Shown here piece after piece: positions 8,836-18,043 of a DNA stretch of 64,000 nt. Each line of letters begins with the position of its first letter. Position 1 is the stretch's first letter. The notes beneath the pieces are model-generated. The model saw only the letters and a list, made by a program, of their open reading frames with translations, was not told the origin of the DNA and did no database searches. The stretch is from Micromonospora pisi (GTDB lineage Bacteria > Actinomycetota > Actinomycetes > Mycobacteriales > Micromonosporaceae). Both the position numbers and the translations under genes were made by a program. The stretch lies in NCBI RefSeq assembly GCF_003633685.1, contig NZ_RBKT01000001.1, positions 248,001 to 312,000 on the forward strand, written 5' to 3'.

Positions 8836-9629
8836 CGGTCCCGCGCCGCCGGGTCGAGCTCCTGCTGGATCCGGTTCATGCCGCGCAGCCAACGGTCCGG
8901 GTCCGCGGCCCGCCGGGCGTAGAACGTGGCGACCTCGGGGTGCGGCAGGATCAGGAACCGGTCGTCGCGCAGCGCCTCGACGACCCGCTCGGCGACCTCC
9001 TCGGGTTCCACCGCGTCGGCGTGGAGCAGGCTGGCGGTGGTGCCGTCGCCCTTGGCGAGCATCGGCGTACGGACACCCTGCGGGCAGAGCGCCTGCACGG
9101 TGACGCCACGGTGGGCGTACGTCGCGCGCAGCCATTCGGCGAAGCCGAGCGCCGCGTGTTTGGTGACCGAGTAGGGGGCGTTGCCCAGCAGGGTGAGCAG
9201 GCCGGCCGCCGAGGCGGTGACCACCAGTCGCCCCCGCCCGGCCGGCAGCCAGTACGGCAGCAGCGCGCGGGCGGCGTGCACGTGGGCGAGGACGTTCACC
9301 TGCCAGGCCAGGTCCCAGGAGTCGAGGTCGGCGTCGACTCCCCCGCCGCCACCGACGCCGGCATTGGCGCAGAACAGGTCGATCCGGCCGAGCCGCTCGT
9401 GCGCGCTCCCGACCAGCCGGGTCACCTCGGCGGGGGCGGCGGCGTCAGCCGGTAGGGCGTGCCCACCGATCCGGTCGGCGACCAGCTGCGCCGCGTCGGC
9501 GTCGATGTCGTTGACCAGCACCCAGGCACCGGCGGCGGCGAACCGGGTGGCGAGGGCGGCGCCGATGCCGGAACCGGCTCCGGTGACCACCACGCCGGCG
9601 CCGGCCAGCTCCAGTCCGGCGGGGTTCAT
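8832..9629 (-). CDS. SDR family oxidoreductase, LvaD-like position
   Basis: 265 residues. GAGSGIG near residue 17 binds the dinucleotide, NDIDAD after beta-2 favours NAD(H), NAGVGGGG follows, then TASAAG and YSVTK provide Ser, Tyr and Lys. It is the first gene of the SDR-APH-ACAD operon; its stop overlaps the kinase start. In the Pseudomonas levulinate pathway an SDR (LvaD) oxidises or reduces the 3/4-hydroxyacyl intermediate alongside LvaA and LvaC, and the three-gene set here has the same parts. Substrate specificity is not readable. Confidence 0.85.
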   Translation of the reverse strand: MNPAGLELAGAGVVVTGAGSGIGAALATRFAAAGAWVLVNDIDADAAQLVADRIGGHALPADAAAPAEVTRLVGSAHERLGRIDLFCANAGVGGGGGVDADLDSWDLAWQVNVLAHVHAARALLPYWLPAGRGRLVVTASAAGLLTLLGNAPYSVTKHAALGFAEWLRATYAHRGVTVQALCPQGVRTPMLAKGDGTTASLLHADAVEPEEVAERVVEALRDDRFLILPHPEVATFYARRAADPDRWLRGMNRIQQELDPAARDR

Positions 9630-9962
9630 CCGGGCCGGCCGACGGACCGGACGGACGGTTCGCCAGAATATGCATTCACAGTGCTAATACTAGGAGCCCC
9701 TGGGGTCACCGTCAACGGCGCGGCCGGTCCGACAGGGGCGGCCCGGCAGGGGCGCGCCGTCGACCGGCACGTCGGCCCGGTAGCCGGCGCCCGACGGGCA
9801 GACCGGCCGCACGCCGTCGCCACTCGACAAGCCCGATCAGGGCAAAGTCGAGAGGATCGGGCAAGACCTGGCGTGCATTGGTCTACCACGGACCATGCGG
9901 CTCGCGCTTCGATGGCAGTGGCCATTTCCGAGACCTCTCCGTTCACATACAGGAGCACGCGC
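9630..9962. other. Divergent intergenic region, SDR operon / aldo-keto reductase
   Basis: No gene is supported here. Near 9664-9669 the minus strand reads TATTCT, a possible -10 box for the SDR-APH-ACAD operon, and CTAATACTAG (9684-9693) is an imperfect palindrome beside it that could be an operator for the nearby TetR protein. Both are weak. The right half is ordinary high-GC sequence. Confidence 0.4.
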
Positions 9963-11045
9963 ATGCCGCTCGATCACTACGTCACCCTCGGCCGGTCGGG
10001 GCTGCGGGTCAGCCCGTTCGCGCTCGGCGCGATGACCTTCGGGGAAGACCCCGGGGGCGCCGGATGCAGCGTCGAGGAGTCCGAGAAGATCCTGGCCACC
10101 TACCTCGACCTGGGCGGAAACTTCGTCGACACCGCGAACTTCTACACCAACGGCCACTCGGAGAAGATCCTCGGAGACTTCTTCGCGGCGCGGCCCGGCC
10201 GGCGCGAACACGTCGTGCTGGCGTCGAAGTTCTTCGGCAACCTCTTCCCCGGCGACCCCAACGGTGGCGGCGCGGGCCGTACCTCGATCACCGCCCAGCT
10301 CGACGCGACGCTGCGCCGCCTACAGACGGACTACCTCGACCTCTACTGGCTGCACAACTGGGACCGGCACACCCCGATCGAGGAGACCCTGCGTACGCTC
10401 GACGACCTCGTTCGGGCTGGCAAGATCCGCTATCTCGGCTTCTCCAACACGCCGGCCTGGGTCACCGCCCAGGCACAGACGATGGCGCTGCTGCGGGGCT
10501 GGACCCCGCTGATCGCGCTGCAGGTCGAATACTCGTTGCTGGCCCGTACCGTCGAGGGCGAACTCGCACCGCTCGCGCTGGACCAGGGCATGGCGCTGGT
10601 CCCGTGGAGCCCGCTCAGGAACGGCTTTCTGTCCGGCAAGTACCGGCGGAACGCCGAGGTCACCGACTCCGCCCGCACCGCGTTCGTCGGCGGCCCCAGC
10701 GAGGACGAGTACACCGTCATCAACGCCGTGGCCTCGGTCGCCGACGAACTCGGAACCAGCTCGGCGGCGGTGTCGCTGGCCTGGTTGCGCGCCCGGCAGG
10801 GCACCGTCGTGCCGATCGTCGGCGCCCGGCGGGTCGAACACCTCCGGAACAACCTGGCCGCGCTGGAGGTGACCCTCACCCCCGAACACCTCCACCTGCT
10901 GGACGAGGTCTCGGCCCCGACGTTGAACTACCCCGCGCCGATGCACGGCGCGCAGCGGGCGATGTTGCAGTTCGCGGGCACCACCGTCGACGGCCAGCCG
11001 TCCGTGGTGTACCCACCGCTGTTGCAGAGCGCCGTCCGCTACTGA
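9963..11045 (+). CDS. Aldo/keto reductase
   Basis: 360 residues. The start at 9963 is chosen because AGGAG (9951-9955) lies seven bases before it; longer in-frame extensions lack this. The catalytic tetrad is visible as FVDTANFY (Asp, Tyr), VLASKFF (Lys) and LYWLHNWD (His) in a TIM-barrel framework, with a C-terminal cofactor-binding IVGARRVEHLRNN. NADPH is the usual cofactor. The group resembles YajO/AKR11-13-type reductases with broad carbonyl substrates. It is transcribed away from the SDR-APH-ACAD operon and ends at a strong hairpin shared with the ABC importer operon. Confidence 0.88.
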   Translation: MPLDHYVTLGRSGLRVSPFALGAMTFGEDPGGAGCSVEESEKILATYLDLGGNFVDTANFYTNGHSEKILGDFFAARPGRREHVVLASKFFGNLFPGDPNGGGAGRTSITAQLDATLRRLQTDYLDLYWLHNWDRHTPIEETLRTLDDLVRAGKIRYLGFSNTPAWVTAQAQTMALLRGWTPLIALQVEYSLLARTVEGELAPLALDQGMALVPWSPLRNGFLSGKYRRNAEVTDSARTAFVGGPSEDEYTVINAVASVADELGTSSAAVSLAWLRARQGTVVPIVGARRVEHLRNNLAALEVTLTPEHLHLLDEVSAPTLNYPAPMHGAQRAMLQFAGTTVDGQPSVVYPPLLQSAVRY

Positions 11046-11109
11046 GTCCCCGGGCGCACGTCCCGGTCGGGTTCGCACCGCCGGGACGACCCTGCGCGCC
11101 GCGGACGGT

Positions 11110-11143
11110 CCGGTGGCCGCCCCACCCGGGAGGCGGCCACCGG
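11110..11143. terminator. Bidirectional hairpin terminator
   Basis: CCGGTGGCCGCC (11110-11121) pairs perfectly with GGCGGCCACCGG (11132-11143) around a 10-base loop. It lies between the convergent aldo/keto reductase and ABC-importer genes and can serve both. No U-tract follows, which is usual in actinobacteria. Confidence 0.75.
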
Positions 11144-11167
11144 TTCGTTGCCGTGGGCGCGGAAACG

Positions 11168-12454
11168 TCAGGACACGGTCGGGATCCCGTTCACCGGTGG
11201 CGTGGCCGGCGCGACGGCGTACTCCCGTACCGGCCCGTCGACCTCGTCCGTCTCGTACGCCGGACCGAAGTAGCCCTGCACACCAGCGGTGACCCGGCTC
11301 ATCCGCGCACCGCCGTATCCGGAGTGGTCGGTCCTCGAAAAGCGCAGCGGCGCCAGGCCAGGTCCCTGGAACCCGCCCTTCTCGACCGCCGCGACCAGCG
11401 AATCGCGGGTGAGGTCCTTGCCGGCGGCGAGCAACGCCTGCACGAATAGGTAGCCGACCGACATGCCGTAGACCGTGTTGCCGTCGAACGGCGCACCACC
11501 GTTGTGTGCCTGGTTGACCTTGGTGAAGAGCTGGATCCACGGGTTGGCGGTGTCGTTGTTCATCGGCATGTAGTTCGTGCCGACCACCCCTTCGAGCAGC
11601 GGGGCGGCCTCGCCGAGCGACTTGGCCAGGGTGTTGTAGTCGGCGCCGACGTTGGAGACCACCCACTGCGGCTTGAAGGCGAGCCGGGCGGCGGTGCCGA
11701 TCGAGAGCGCGGTGAAGCCCGGCACCGTGGCCAGTACGACCACCTGGCAGCCGGCCGCCTTGAACGCGCCGATCTGCGGGGCCACGTTGGTGTTGCTGGT
11801 GACGTACGTCTGCTTGGCGGCGACCGTACCGGCGCCGAGGATCTTCTCCACCCCGACCAGGCTGTCCCGCCCGAAGTCGTCGTCCTGGCCGAGGAAGCAG
11901 ACCTTCTGCCCGGCGTGGTTCGCCTTGATGTACGTGGCGAGGATCTTGCCCTCGACGGTGTAGTCGGTGTTGTAGCCGAACGTGAACGGGTATTTCTCCG
12001 GCTGGTCCCAGCTGCGGCTGCCGGAGGCGACGAAGAGGTCGGGCACCCGGTTGCTCTTGAGGAAGTCGAGCACGCCGGTGTGGGTGGGGGTGCCGAGTCC
12101 GTTGAGGATGGCGAAGACCTTGTCCTGGAGGACGAGTTGGCGTACCACCTGCTGCGTGTTCGCCGGGTTGTAGCCGTCGTCCATGATCTTGTACGTGATC
12201 TTCCGCCCGTGCACCCCGCCGTTGGCGTTGACGTAGTCGAAGTACGCCTTCGTGGCGGGCGCGATGCTGGAGTAGCCGGCCGCCGCCGGCCCGGTCAGCG
12301 GCATGTGCGTACCGACCACGATCTCGGTGTCGGTGACACCGGGTACAGGTGCCCCGCCCCCGCCCGACCCACCGTCGTCACCGCACGCGGCGACGCTGGT
12401 GAGCAGGGCGAGCGAGGTGGCGACGGCGAGACCGCGTCGTGCGAATCGTTGCAT
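11168..12454 (-). CDS. Branched-chain-type ABC importer substrate-binding lipoprotein (LivK-like)
   Basis: 428 residues. Signal peptide with lipobox ending SVAAC (Cys24), then a short Gly linker and a two-lobed Peripla_BP_6 domain (TEIVVGTHMPLTGPAAAGYSS at its start is diagnostic for the Leu/Ile/Val-binding superfamily). Last gene of the liv-type operon, about 100 bases after the LivM-like permease. The family also carries amides, aromatic acids, urea and other organic acids, so the ligand need not be an amino acid. Beside a putative hydroxyacid degradation operon, an organic acid is plausible but not shown. Confidence 0.88.
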   Translation of the reverse strand: MQRFARRGLAVATSLALLTSVAACGDDGGSGGGGAPVPGVTDTEIVVGTHMPLTGPAAAGYSSIAPATKAYFDYVNANGGVHGRKITYKIMDDGYNPANTQQVVRQLVLQDKVFAILNGLGTPTHTGVLDFLKSNRVPDLFVASGSRSWDQPEKYPFTFGYNTDYTVEGKILATYIKANHAGQKVCFLGQDDDFGRDSLVGVEKILGAGTVAAKQTYVTSNTNVAPQIGAFKAAGCQVVVLATVPGFTALSIGTAARLAFKPQWVVSNVGADYNTLAKSLGEAAPLLEGVVGTNYMPMNNDTANPWIQLFTKVNQAHNGGAPFDGNTVYGMSVGYLFVQALLAAGKDLTRDSLVAAVEKGGFQGPGLAPLRFSRTDHSGYGGARMSRVTAGVQGYFGPAYETDEVDGPVREYAVAPATPPVNGIPTVS

Positions 12455-12556
12455 GATGGAGGCACCGACCTTTCCCGGTCCGGTTCATGTTGACGGTGTG
12501 AGCTGGGTGTCGTGTGAGCTGGCGGTGTGGAACTGGCTGGTGCGGTGCTGCGCGGG

Positions 12557-13657
12557 TCAGGGACGCCGACGGCGGGCCAGCAGGCGGCCGGCCCGGGTCA
12601 GCAGCCCGTGGATGCCGCCCGGAGCGGCGATCATCACGACGATCAACGTGACTCCGAAGATCGCCAGCGGGAGGTTGCCCTCCCACCGTTGCGCCACCGA
12701 CGGCGAGAGGGTGAACAGCTCGGTCACCGAGTGAGTGAGGTCGGGCAACGCGACCAGCAGCACCGCACCCCAGACCGCACCGGCGAGGCTGCCCAGCCCA
12801 CCGATCACGATCGCCATCAGCAGGAACAGCGACAGCGTCAGCGAGAACGCGCCGGGTGACACACTCTGTGCCAGCACCGCCAGCAGGCCGCCGCCGAGGC
12901 CGGCGCAGCCGGCGCTGACCACGAACGCCAGCACCTGGGTCCGACCGACGTGGATTCCGGCGAGCCGCGCGGCGACCTCGTCGTCCCGGACCGCCCGCAG
13001 TGCCCGGCCGAAGCGGCTACGGACCAGGTTCGCCAGCAGCAGCATGGTCAGCAGCATCGCGGCACCGGCCAGCCATGCCTGCCAGCGCTCGTACGGGAAG
13101 TACGGGCCGAGCGCCAGCGGAGGCGGCTCGACCGGGACGGAGAGCCCCTGTTCCCCACCGAAGACCCCGTCGAAGGTGATCGCCACCGCCGGCACGACCA
13201 CCGCCACAGCGAGCGTGAGCCCGGCCAGGTACGGGCCGCGCAACCGGGCCGCGGCCAGCCCGATCACCGCACCGACGGCGACCGTCACCAGTACCGAGGC
13301 GAGCAGCGAGACCACGAGCAGCCAGCCGGAGGTGACGCCACTGTCGAGGAACCGACCCTGGGTCAGGGCCACGGTGTAGGCGCCGGTCGCCATCAGCGCA
13401 CCGTGGCCAAGGCTGAGTTGTCCGTTCAGTCCGGTGAGTACGGTCAGGCCGGCGGTGGCACAGAGGTACGCCGCCACCGTGGCGAGCTGGAAGTTCCGGA
13501 ACGGTTCCAGCCCGTAGCTGGCGGCGACCAGCAGCAGCGCGGCGACGAGCGCCACGGCGAGGTGTCGCAGCAGGGTGGAGCGGCGCAGCCGGTTGCCCCG
13601 GCCGGCGCTGCCCACTGCTGCCGACGCGGGCGCGGTGACCCGCGTGGGCGCGTTCAC
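12557..13657 (-). CDS. Branched-chain-type ABC permease LivM-like
   Basis: 366 residues from the GTG at 13657, which overlaps the LivH stop by four bases. About ten hydrophobic helices; contains TGLNGQLSLGHGALMATGAY, the usual LivM signature, and the cytoplasmic EAA-like loop RAVRDDEVAARLAGIHVGRTQ that contacts the ATPases. A longer open frame on the same strand runs back across LivH but is not the gene. It forms the membrane channel with the LivH-like protein. Confidence 0.88.
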   Translation of the reverse strand: MNAPTRVTAPASAAVGSAGRGNRLRRSTLLRHLAVALVAALLLVAASYGLEPFRNFQLATVAAYLCATAGLTVLTGLNGQLSLGHGALMATGAYTVALTQGRFLDSGVTSGWLLVVSLLASVLVTVAVGAVIGLAAARLRGPYLAGLTLAVAVVVPAVAITFDGVFGGEQGLSVPVEPPPLALGPYFPYERWQAWLAGAAMLLTMLLLANLVRSRFGRALRAVRDDEVAARLAGIHVGRTQVLAFVVSAGCAGLGGGLLAVLAQSVSPGAFSLTLSLFLLMAIVIGGLGSLAGAVWGAVLLVALPDLTHSVTELFTLSPSVAQRWEGNLPLAIFGVTLIVVMIAAPGGIHGLLTRAGRLLARRRRP

Positions 13658-14532
13658 ACGTGCCTCGCCGCGACACCGGCGAAGAGGCCACCGGGGCGGG
13701 TCAGGAGCACCACCAGGAGCAGGGCGAGGACCGCCAACGGGGTGACGTCGCTGCCGACGTACCCGCTGACGTAGGAGAGCAGGAGTCCGACCACGAGGCC
13801 GCCGATCACCGCACCTGGTGGGCTGTCCAGCCCACCGACGACGGCGGCGGTGAAGGCGGAGACGAAGACCAGGTCCATCGCGTGCGGGTGCAGCCCCAGT
13901 TCGGTCGGGATGACGAGCATGCCGGCGAGGGCGCCGACCCCGGCGGCGAGCGCCCAGCCGAGAGTGAGCATGCCGCCGACGTTGACCCCGAGCAGCCGGG
14001 AGACCTCGGGGGCGAAGGCCGCCGCCCGCATCCGCAGGCCGATCGCGGTGCGGCCGAACATCCACGCCAGGCCGAGGACCACGGCGCCGACCGCGCCGAA
14101 GACAAAGAGGTCGTACGGGGAGAGCAGCACCAACCCACCGGCGGTGAACGCGGTACGGTCGAACGGCGCCGGCGCCGGCAGGAACTCGTTGCCGTACACG
14201 ATGCCGAGGACGGCCTGGATGACCAGGACCAGACCGAGGGCGACGATGACCGCGTTGAGTGGTGACGAGTGGCCGACGAACCGCATCACGGCGACGTCGA
14301 CCACCGCTCCGAGCAGCAGGCCGGCGGCGAGTGCGGCGACAAAGCCGAGCCAGTAGGAGCCGGTCGCGGTCGAGACGCTGTGCGCGACGTACGCGGTCGC
14401 GACCGCCATCGCGCCCTGGGCGAAGTTGACGATCCGGGCGGCGCGCCAGATCAGCACCAACGCGAGGGCGAAGGCGGCGTACACCGCTCCCCGGGCGAGC
14501 CCGTCGAACGTGAGAAATACGAAGCGGTCCAA
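13654..14532 (-). CDS. Branched-chain-type ABC permease LivH-like
   Basis: 292 residues, usual for LivH, with eight or so hydrophobic helices. The start FLTFDGLARGAVYAAFALAL and the loop RTAIGLRMRAAAFAPEVSRL (EAA-like, ATPase contact) are typical. It lies 60 bases after the LivF stop and overlaps LivM, so all five genes are one transcription unit. Confidence 0.88.
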   Translation of the reverse strand: MDRFVFLTFDGLARGAVYAAFALALVLIWRAARIVNFAQGAMAVATAYVAHSVSTATGSYWLGFVAALAAGLLLGAVVDVAVMRFVGHSSPLNAVIVALGLVLVIQAVLGIVYGNEFLPAPAPFDRTAFTAGGLVLLSPYDLFVFGAVGAVVLGLAWMFGRTAIGLRMRAAAFAPEVSRLLGVNVGGMLTLGWALAAGVGALAGMLVIPTELGLHPHAMDLVFVSAFTAAVVGGLDSPPGAVIGGLVVGLLLSYVSGYVGSDVTPLAVLALLLVVLLTRPGGLFAGVAARHV

Positions 14533-14592
14533 GTGGTTCCTCCCTCCGAGCTGTCGGTGCGGACGGGTGGGGCCGGGTCGACGATCTCCGGG

Positions 14593-15314
14593 TCAGAACC
14601 CGAGGTAGGCGTGTCGCAGGTCGGCGTCGTCGCGCAGCCCGGCCGCGCTGGTGGCGATGGCGATCCGACCGAGGGACATCACCACACCCTGGTCGGCGAC
14701 GGAGAGCGCGCCGCGTACGTTCTGTTCGACCAGCAGGACGGTGAGCCCGTCGCGGTCGCGCAGTTGCCGCAGCAGCGCCATGATCTGGGCGGTGACCCGG
14801 GGTGCCAGCCCGAGCGACGGTTCGTCGAGCAGCAGCAGCCGGGGCCGGCCGACCAGGGCCCGGCCGAGTGCCAGCATCTGCCGTTCACCACCGGAGAGCT
14901 GGTGGCCGGCATGCCGGCGGCGGCGGGCGAGCGGTTCGAAGAGGTCGTAGACCTCGTCGAGGGCGCGGCGGGCGTCGGCCCGGTCGCGACGCCAGAGCCC
15001 GCCGAGGCGCAGGTTCTCGTCCACGGTCAGTTCGGCGACCACCCCGCGCCCTTCCGGCACGTGCGCCATGCCCCGGCGGACGAGTTGTTCGACCGGTACG
15101 CCGCGCAGGTCGTCGCCGTCGAGCACGATCTGCCCGGCGGTCGGCCGGACCAGCCCGGTGAGGGTACGCAGCAGCGTGGTCTTGCCGGCCCCGTTGGCGC
15201 CGAGTACGGCGGCGATGGTGCCGGGTGCGATGGTCAGGTCGACCGACCGGAGCACCGGCGCGGCCCCGTAACCGGCGACCAGTCCCCGTACGCGCAGCAG
15301 CGCGTCGGTGGCGG

Positions 15315-15318
<4 letters not shown>
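14593..15318 (-). CDS. Branched-chain-type ABC ATPase LivF-like
   Basis: 241 residues from the ATG at 15318, which overlaps the LivG stop (ATGA). Walker A GANGAGKTT near residue 38, signature LSGGERQ, Walker B LLLLDEPSLGL and the switch His region (LLVEQN) are all intact. The HVPEGRGV segment is characteristic of LivF. Pairs with LivG to energise the importer. Confidence 0.9.
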
Positions 15319-16157
<839 letters not shown>

Positions 16158-16180
16158 CCCTTGTCCGGACCCGAACTAAT

Positions 16181-16207
16181 TACACTCGGAGTGTACGTTT
16201 CCGAAAC
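16181..16207 (-). promoter_or_regulatory. Two adjacent palindromes upstream of the liv-type operon
   Basis: TACACTCGGAGTGTA (16181-16195, seven-base arms, one-base centre) and GTTTCCGAAAC (16197-16207, five-base arms) sit 24 to 50 bases before the LivG start, where a promoter is expected. The size and closeness suggest a TetR- or GntR-type operator. The TetR protein encoded at 5921-6532 is a candidate ligand. Confidence 0.55.
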
Positions 16208-16270
16208 AGGCCGTCAATACCTTCGATGCATAGCTGTTACTTACCAGTAACTGCGTTGTTCACGTATCGG

Positions 16271-16440
16271 TCAACCAGGCAGGTCAGCCAGGACGGCGAG
16301 CTTCGCCCGGTGCCGGTCCGCGGTGCCGAAACCGATCGCCGCGCTCTTCGCCCGCTTCAGATACCGCCCGGGTCATGCCGGTCGAGGGACGCGGCCACCC
16401 GGTCGCGGAGCCGGTCGGCGGCTGCTTCGTCGTCGTCCAC
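16271..16440 (-). pseudogene. Small unknown gene, apparently frameshifted
   Basis: On the minus strand a GTG at 16440, preceded by GGAAGGGGAG, opens a frame of 27 codons (acidic start, then ADRLRDRVAASLDRHDPGG) that stops at 16357. Immediately after, the frame one base away continues YLKRAKSAAIGFGTADRHR and runs to a stop at 16271. Both parts have strongly GC-rich third positions. Adding one base at about 16362 would join them into one 56-residue protein. Either this is a decayed gene, a sequencing error, or recoding. I do not recognise the product. Confidence 0.5.
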
Positions 16441-16487
16441 GTCTCCCCTTCCGTATCTATTTGCATTGTCGGTGCAATATAAACGGG

Positions 16488-16519
16488 CGACCGCGCCGGA
16501 CGGAAGCCCGGCGCGGTCG
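16488..16519. terminator. Hairpin terminator after polyester hydrolase gene
   Basis: CGACCGCGCCGG (16488-16499) pairs perfectly with CCGGCGCGGTCG (16508-16519) around eight bases. It lies 20 bases beyond the stop of the hydrolase gene on the minus strand. Confidence 0.75.
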
Positions 16520-16539
16520 TGTGGGAACGGGTACGGGGA

Positions 16540-17469
16540 TCAGGCGCTCGGGCAGGTGTTGCGGTACTCCTCGATCGCCAGGCCGGTCGGCCCCGGGCAG
16601 AGGAACTGCTCGTATCGGGTGTCGTCGTCGACGAACCGCTTCAACCACGACACCATCTGCTTGGCGGTCGGGGTGTTGGTGGTCTGCGGGAAGAAGTGGC
16701 TGGCCCCGTTCAGCTCCAGGTAGGCCTTCTCCGCCGACGACGGGATGCTGTTGTAGAACGGGATCGAGTGCGACGACACCGACGCGACCGAGTCGTTCTC
16801 GCCGCCGACGATCAGCGTCGGCACCCGCAGGCTGGACCAGCTCTTGGTCAGGTTCCACGGGGCAAGCGGGACCGCCGCCTGGAGCGACGGGCGGCTTCGG
16901 GCCGCATCGAGGGAGCCACCACCGCCCATCGAGTGACCGGCGACGGCAAGCCGACCGGGGTCGATCCGGGTACGCACCGAACTCTGCTCGACCAGGTAGT
17001 CGAGCGCGGCCAGAAGTTGCTGACCTCGGCTCGACGGCTGATCCAGGACGGAATTGGTCTCGATACCGATCACCACGAATCCGTGTGAGGCGATCCGGGG
17101 ACCGAGCCAACTGATGCTCGACCACGACGCGGTGTAACCGGGCGAGATCGCGACAGCTCCGAAGGTGCCCTCGCTGGTGCTCGTCGGGTAGTAGATCACC
17201 CCACCGCCGAAGCCGCTGACCAGCGACGAGACGTTCTGCGAGGCGGTGGCGAAGGGGCCACGGCTGGCTTCCAGGATGGCGTTGGTCGGGGCGGGACCAC
17301 GTTCGTACGGGCCGGCGGCCTGGGCGGGGCCGGGGACGGCGACGATGCCGGCGGCGACCAGGGCGACGGCCACGGCGAACCGGCCGAGGGCGCGTACGGC
17401 GGGACGGGGGCGGGCGGGGGCGCAGGTGAGTGGTTGCACGTCGGTGTACTCCCTGTTCGTCGGGGTCAT
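16540..17469 (-). CDS. Secreted polyester hydrolase / cutinase (PETase-type alpha/beta hydrolase)
   Basis: 309 residues from the ATG at 17469; a GTG at 17508 would add 13. A long signal peptide ends ...PGPAQA (cleavage near residue 51). The mature part closely follows actinobacterial cutinases such as LCC and Tfcut2: [11 protein letters not shown], oxyanion-hole Tyr112 in SPGYTAS, nucleophile Ser180 in GHSMGGGGS with Met181, Trp205 in APWNLTK, Asp226 in GGENDS, His258 in SHFF. Cys291 and Cys306 correspond to the C-terminal disulphide. Such enzymes cleave ester bonds in cutin and synthetic polyesters, some including PET. Activity on any polymer is inferred. It is transcribed away from the MerR gene and ends at a hairpin. 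Confidence 0.88.
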   Translation of the reverse strand: MTPTNREYTDVQPLTCAPARPRPAVRALGRFAVAVALVAAGIVAVPGPAQAAGPYERGPAPTNAILEASRGPFATASQNVSSLVSGFGGGVIYYPTSTSEGTFGAVAISPGYTASWSSISWLGPRIASHGFVVIGIETNSVLDQPSSRGQQLLAALDYLVEQSSVRTRIDPGRLAVAGHSMGGGGSLDAARSRPSLQAAVPLAPWNLTKSWSSLRVPTLIVGGENDSVASVSSHSIPFYNSIPSSAEKAYLELNGASHFFPQTTNTPTAKQMVSWLKRFVDDDTRYEQFLCPGPTGLAIEEYRNTCPSA

Positions 17470-17589
17470 ATCGACGTCCACCAGTGTTTGACGGGCCGGA
17501 CGGGCCACGCATCGGCAAAATCACCAGTCTGTTGCCGGCTCGGTTGCCAGCCCTGATGCCGGTGACGCACGACGCGCGACGCCACGGGT

Positions 17590-17620
17590 TTGACCTGGAG
17601 CGCACTCTAGGTAATACGGT
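17590..17620 (+). promoter_or_regulatory. MerR-type promoter with 19-bp spacer and dyad operator
   Basis: TTGACC (17590-17595) and TACGGT (17615-17620) are separated by 19 bases, the long spacer typical of MerR-controlled promoters. Between them lies the dyad ACCTGGAG-CGCA-CTCTAGGT (7 of 8 pairs). The ATG of the MerR gene begins seven bases after the -10 box, so the transcript is probably leaderless. Expected autoregulation by the MerR protein. Confidence 0.7.
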
Positions 17621-17626
17621 TTCTGC

Positions 17627-18043
17627 ATGGCCAGCGACAACGCCCTCCACCAGGGTGAACGGGCTCTCACGATCGCCGAGGTCTCCGAACGGACCGGGCT
17701 GTCACCCGACACCCTGCGCTACTACGAGAAGGCCGGCCTGATCGAGCGGGTCGGTCGCACCTCGGGCAACCAGCGTCGCTACGCGGCGGCCGATCTGGAG
17801 TGGCTGGCGTTCCTGATGCGGCTGCGGGAAACCGGCATGTCGATCGCCGACATGCAGCACTTCGCGCAACTTCGCGGCGCCGGGGAGGCAACCATCGCCG
17901 ACCGGCTCGCCATGCTTCGAGAGCACCGCAGCTCGCTGGAGGACCGCATCCGGTACCTGCGGCGCAACGCCAGGGCGCTGGACGACAAGGTCAATCACTA
18001 TGAACAGCTGCTCACCGAGCAGCAGGGAACGGAACAAACATGA
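17627..18043 (+). CDS. MerR family regulator
   Basis: 138 residues. N-terminal MerR HTH: LTIAEVSERTGLSPDTLRYYEKAGLI, then wing residues RTSGNQRRYAAADLEWLAFL, and a long C-terminal dimerisation coiled coil ending HYEQLLTEQQ. There is no Cys pair for metal binding, so a small organic or redox signal is more likely. Its own promoter carries a MerR-type operator. The stop overlaps the CMD gene start by four bases; the pair is an operon. Such MerR proteins often control the adjacent CMD-type gene. Confidence 0.88.
   Translation: MASDNALHQGERALTIAEVSERTGLSPDTLRYYEKAGLIERVGRTSGNQRRYAAADLEWLAFLMRLRETGMSIADMQHFAQLRGAGEATIADRLAMLREHRSSLEDRIRYLRRNARALDDKVNHYEQLLTEQQGTEQT

Noticed and set aside
8836-9135. 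Upstream extension of the APH kinase frame
   Set aside because: It overlaps the SDR coding sequence; the GTG at 8835 with the 4-base overlap explains the kinase fully.
13658-14065. Upstream part of a 502-codon frame over LivH
   Set aside because: LivM begins at the GTG overlapping the LivH stop; the rest is a shadow of LivH.
16284-16466. 60-codon frame in the third minus-strand frame over the small frameshifted gene
   Set aside because: Its codon use is less GC-biased at third positions, and its start lies upstream of the strong ribosome site that fits the GTG at 16440.
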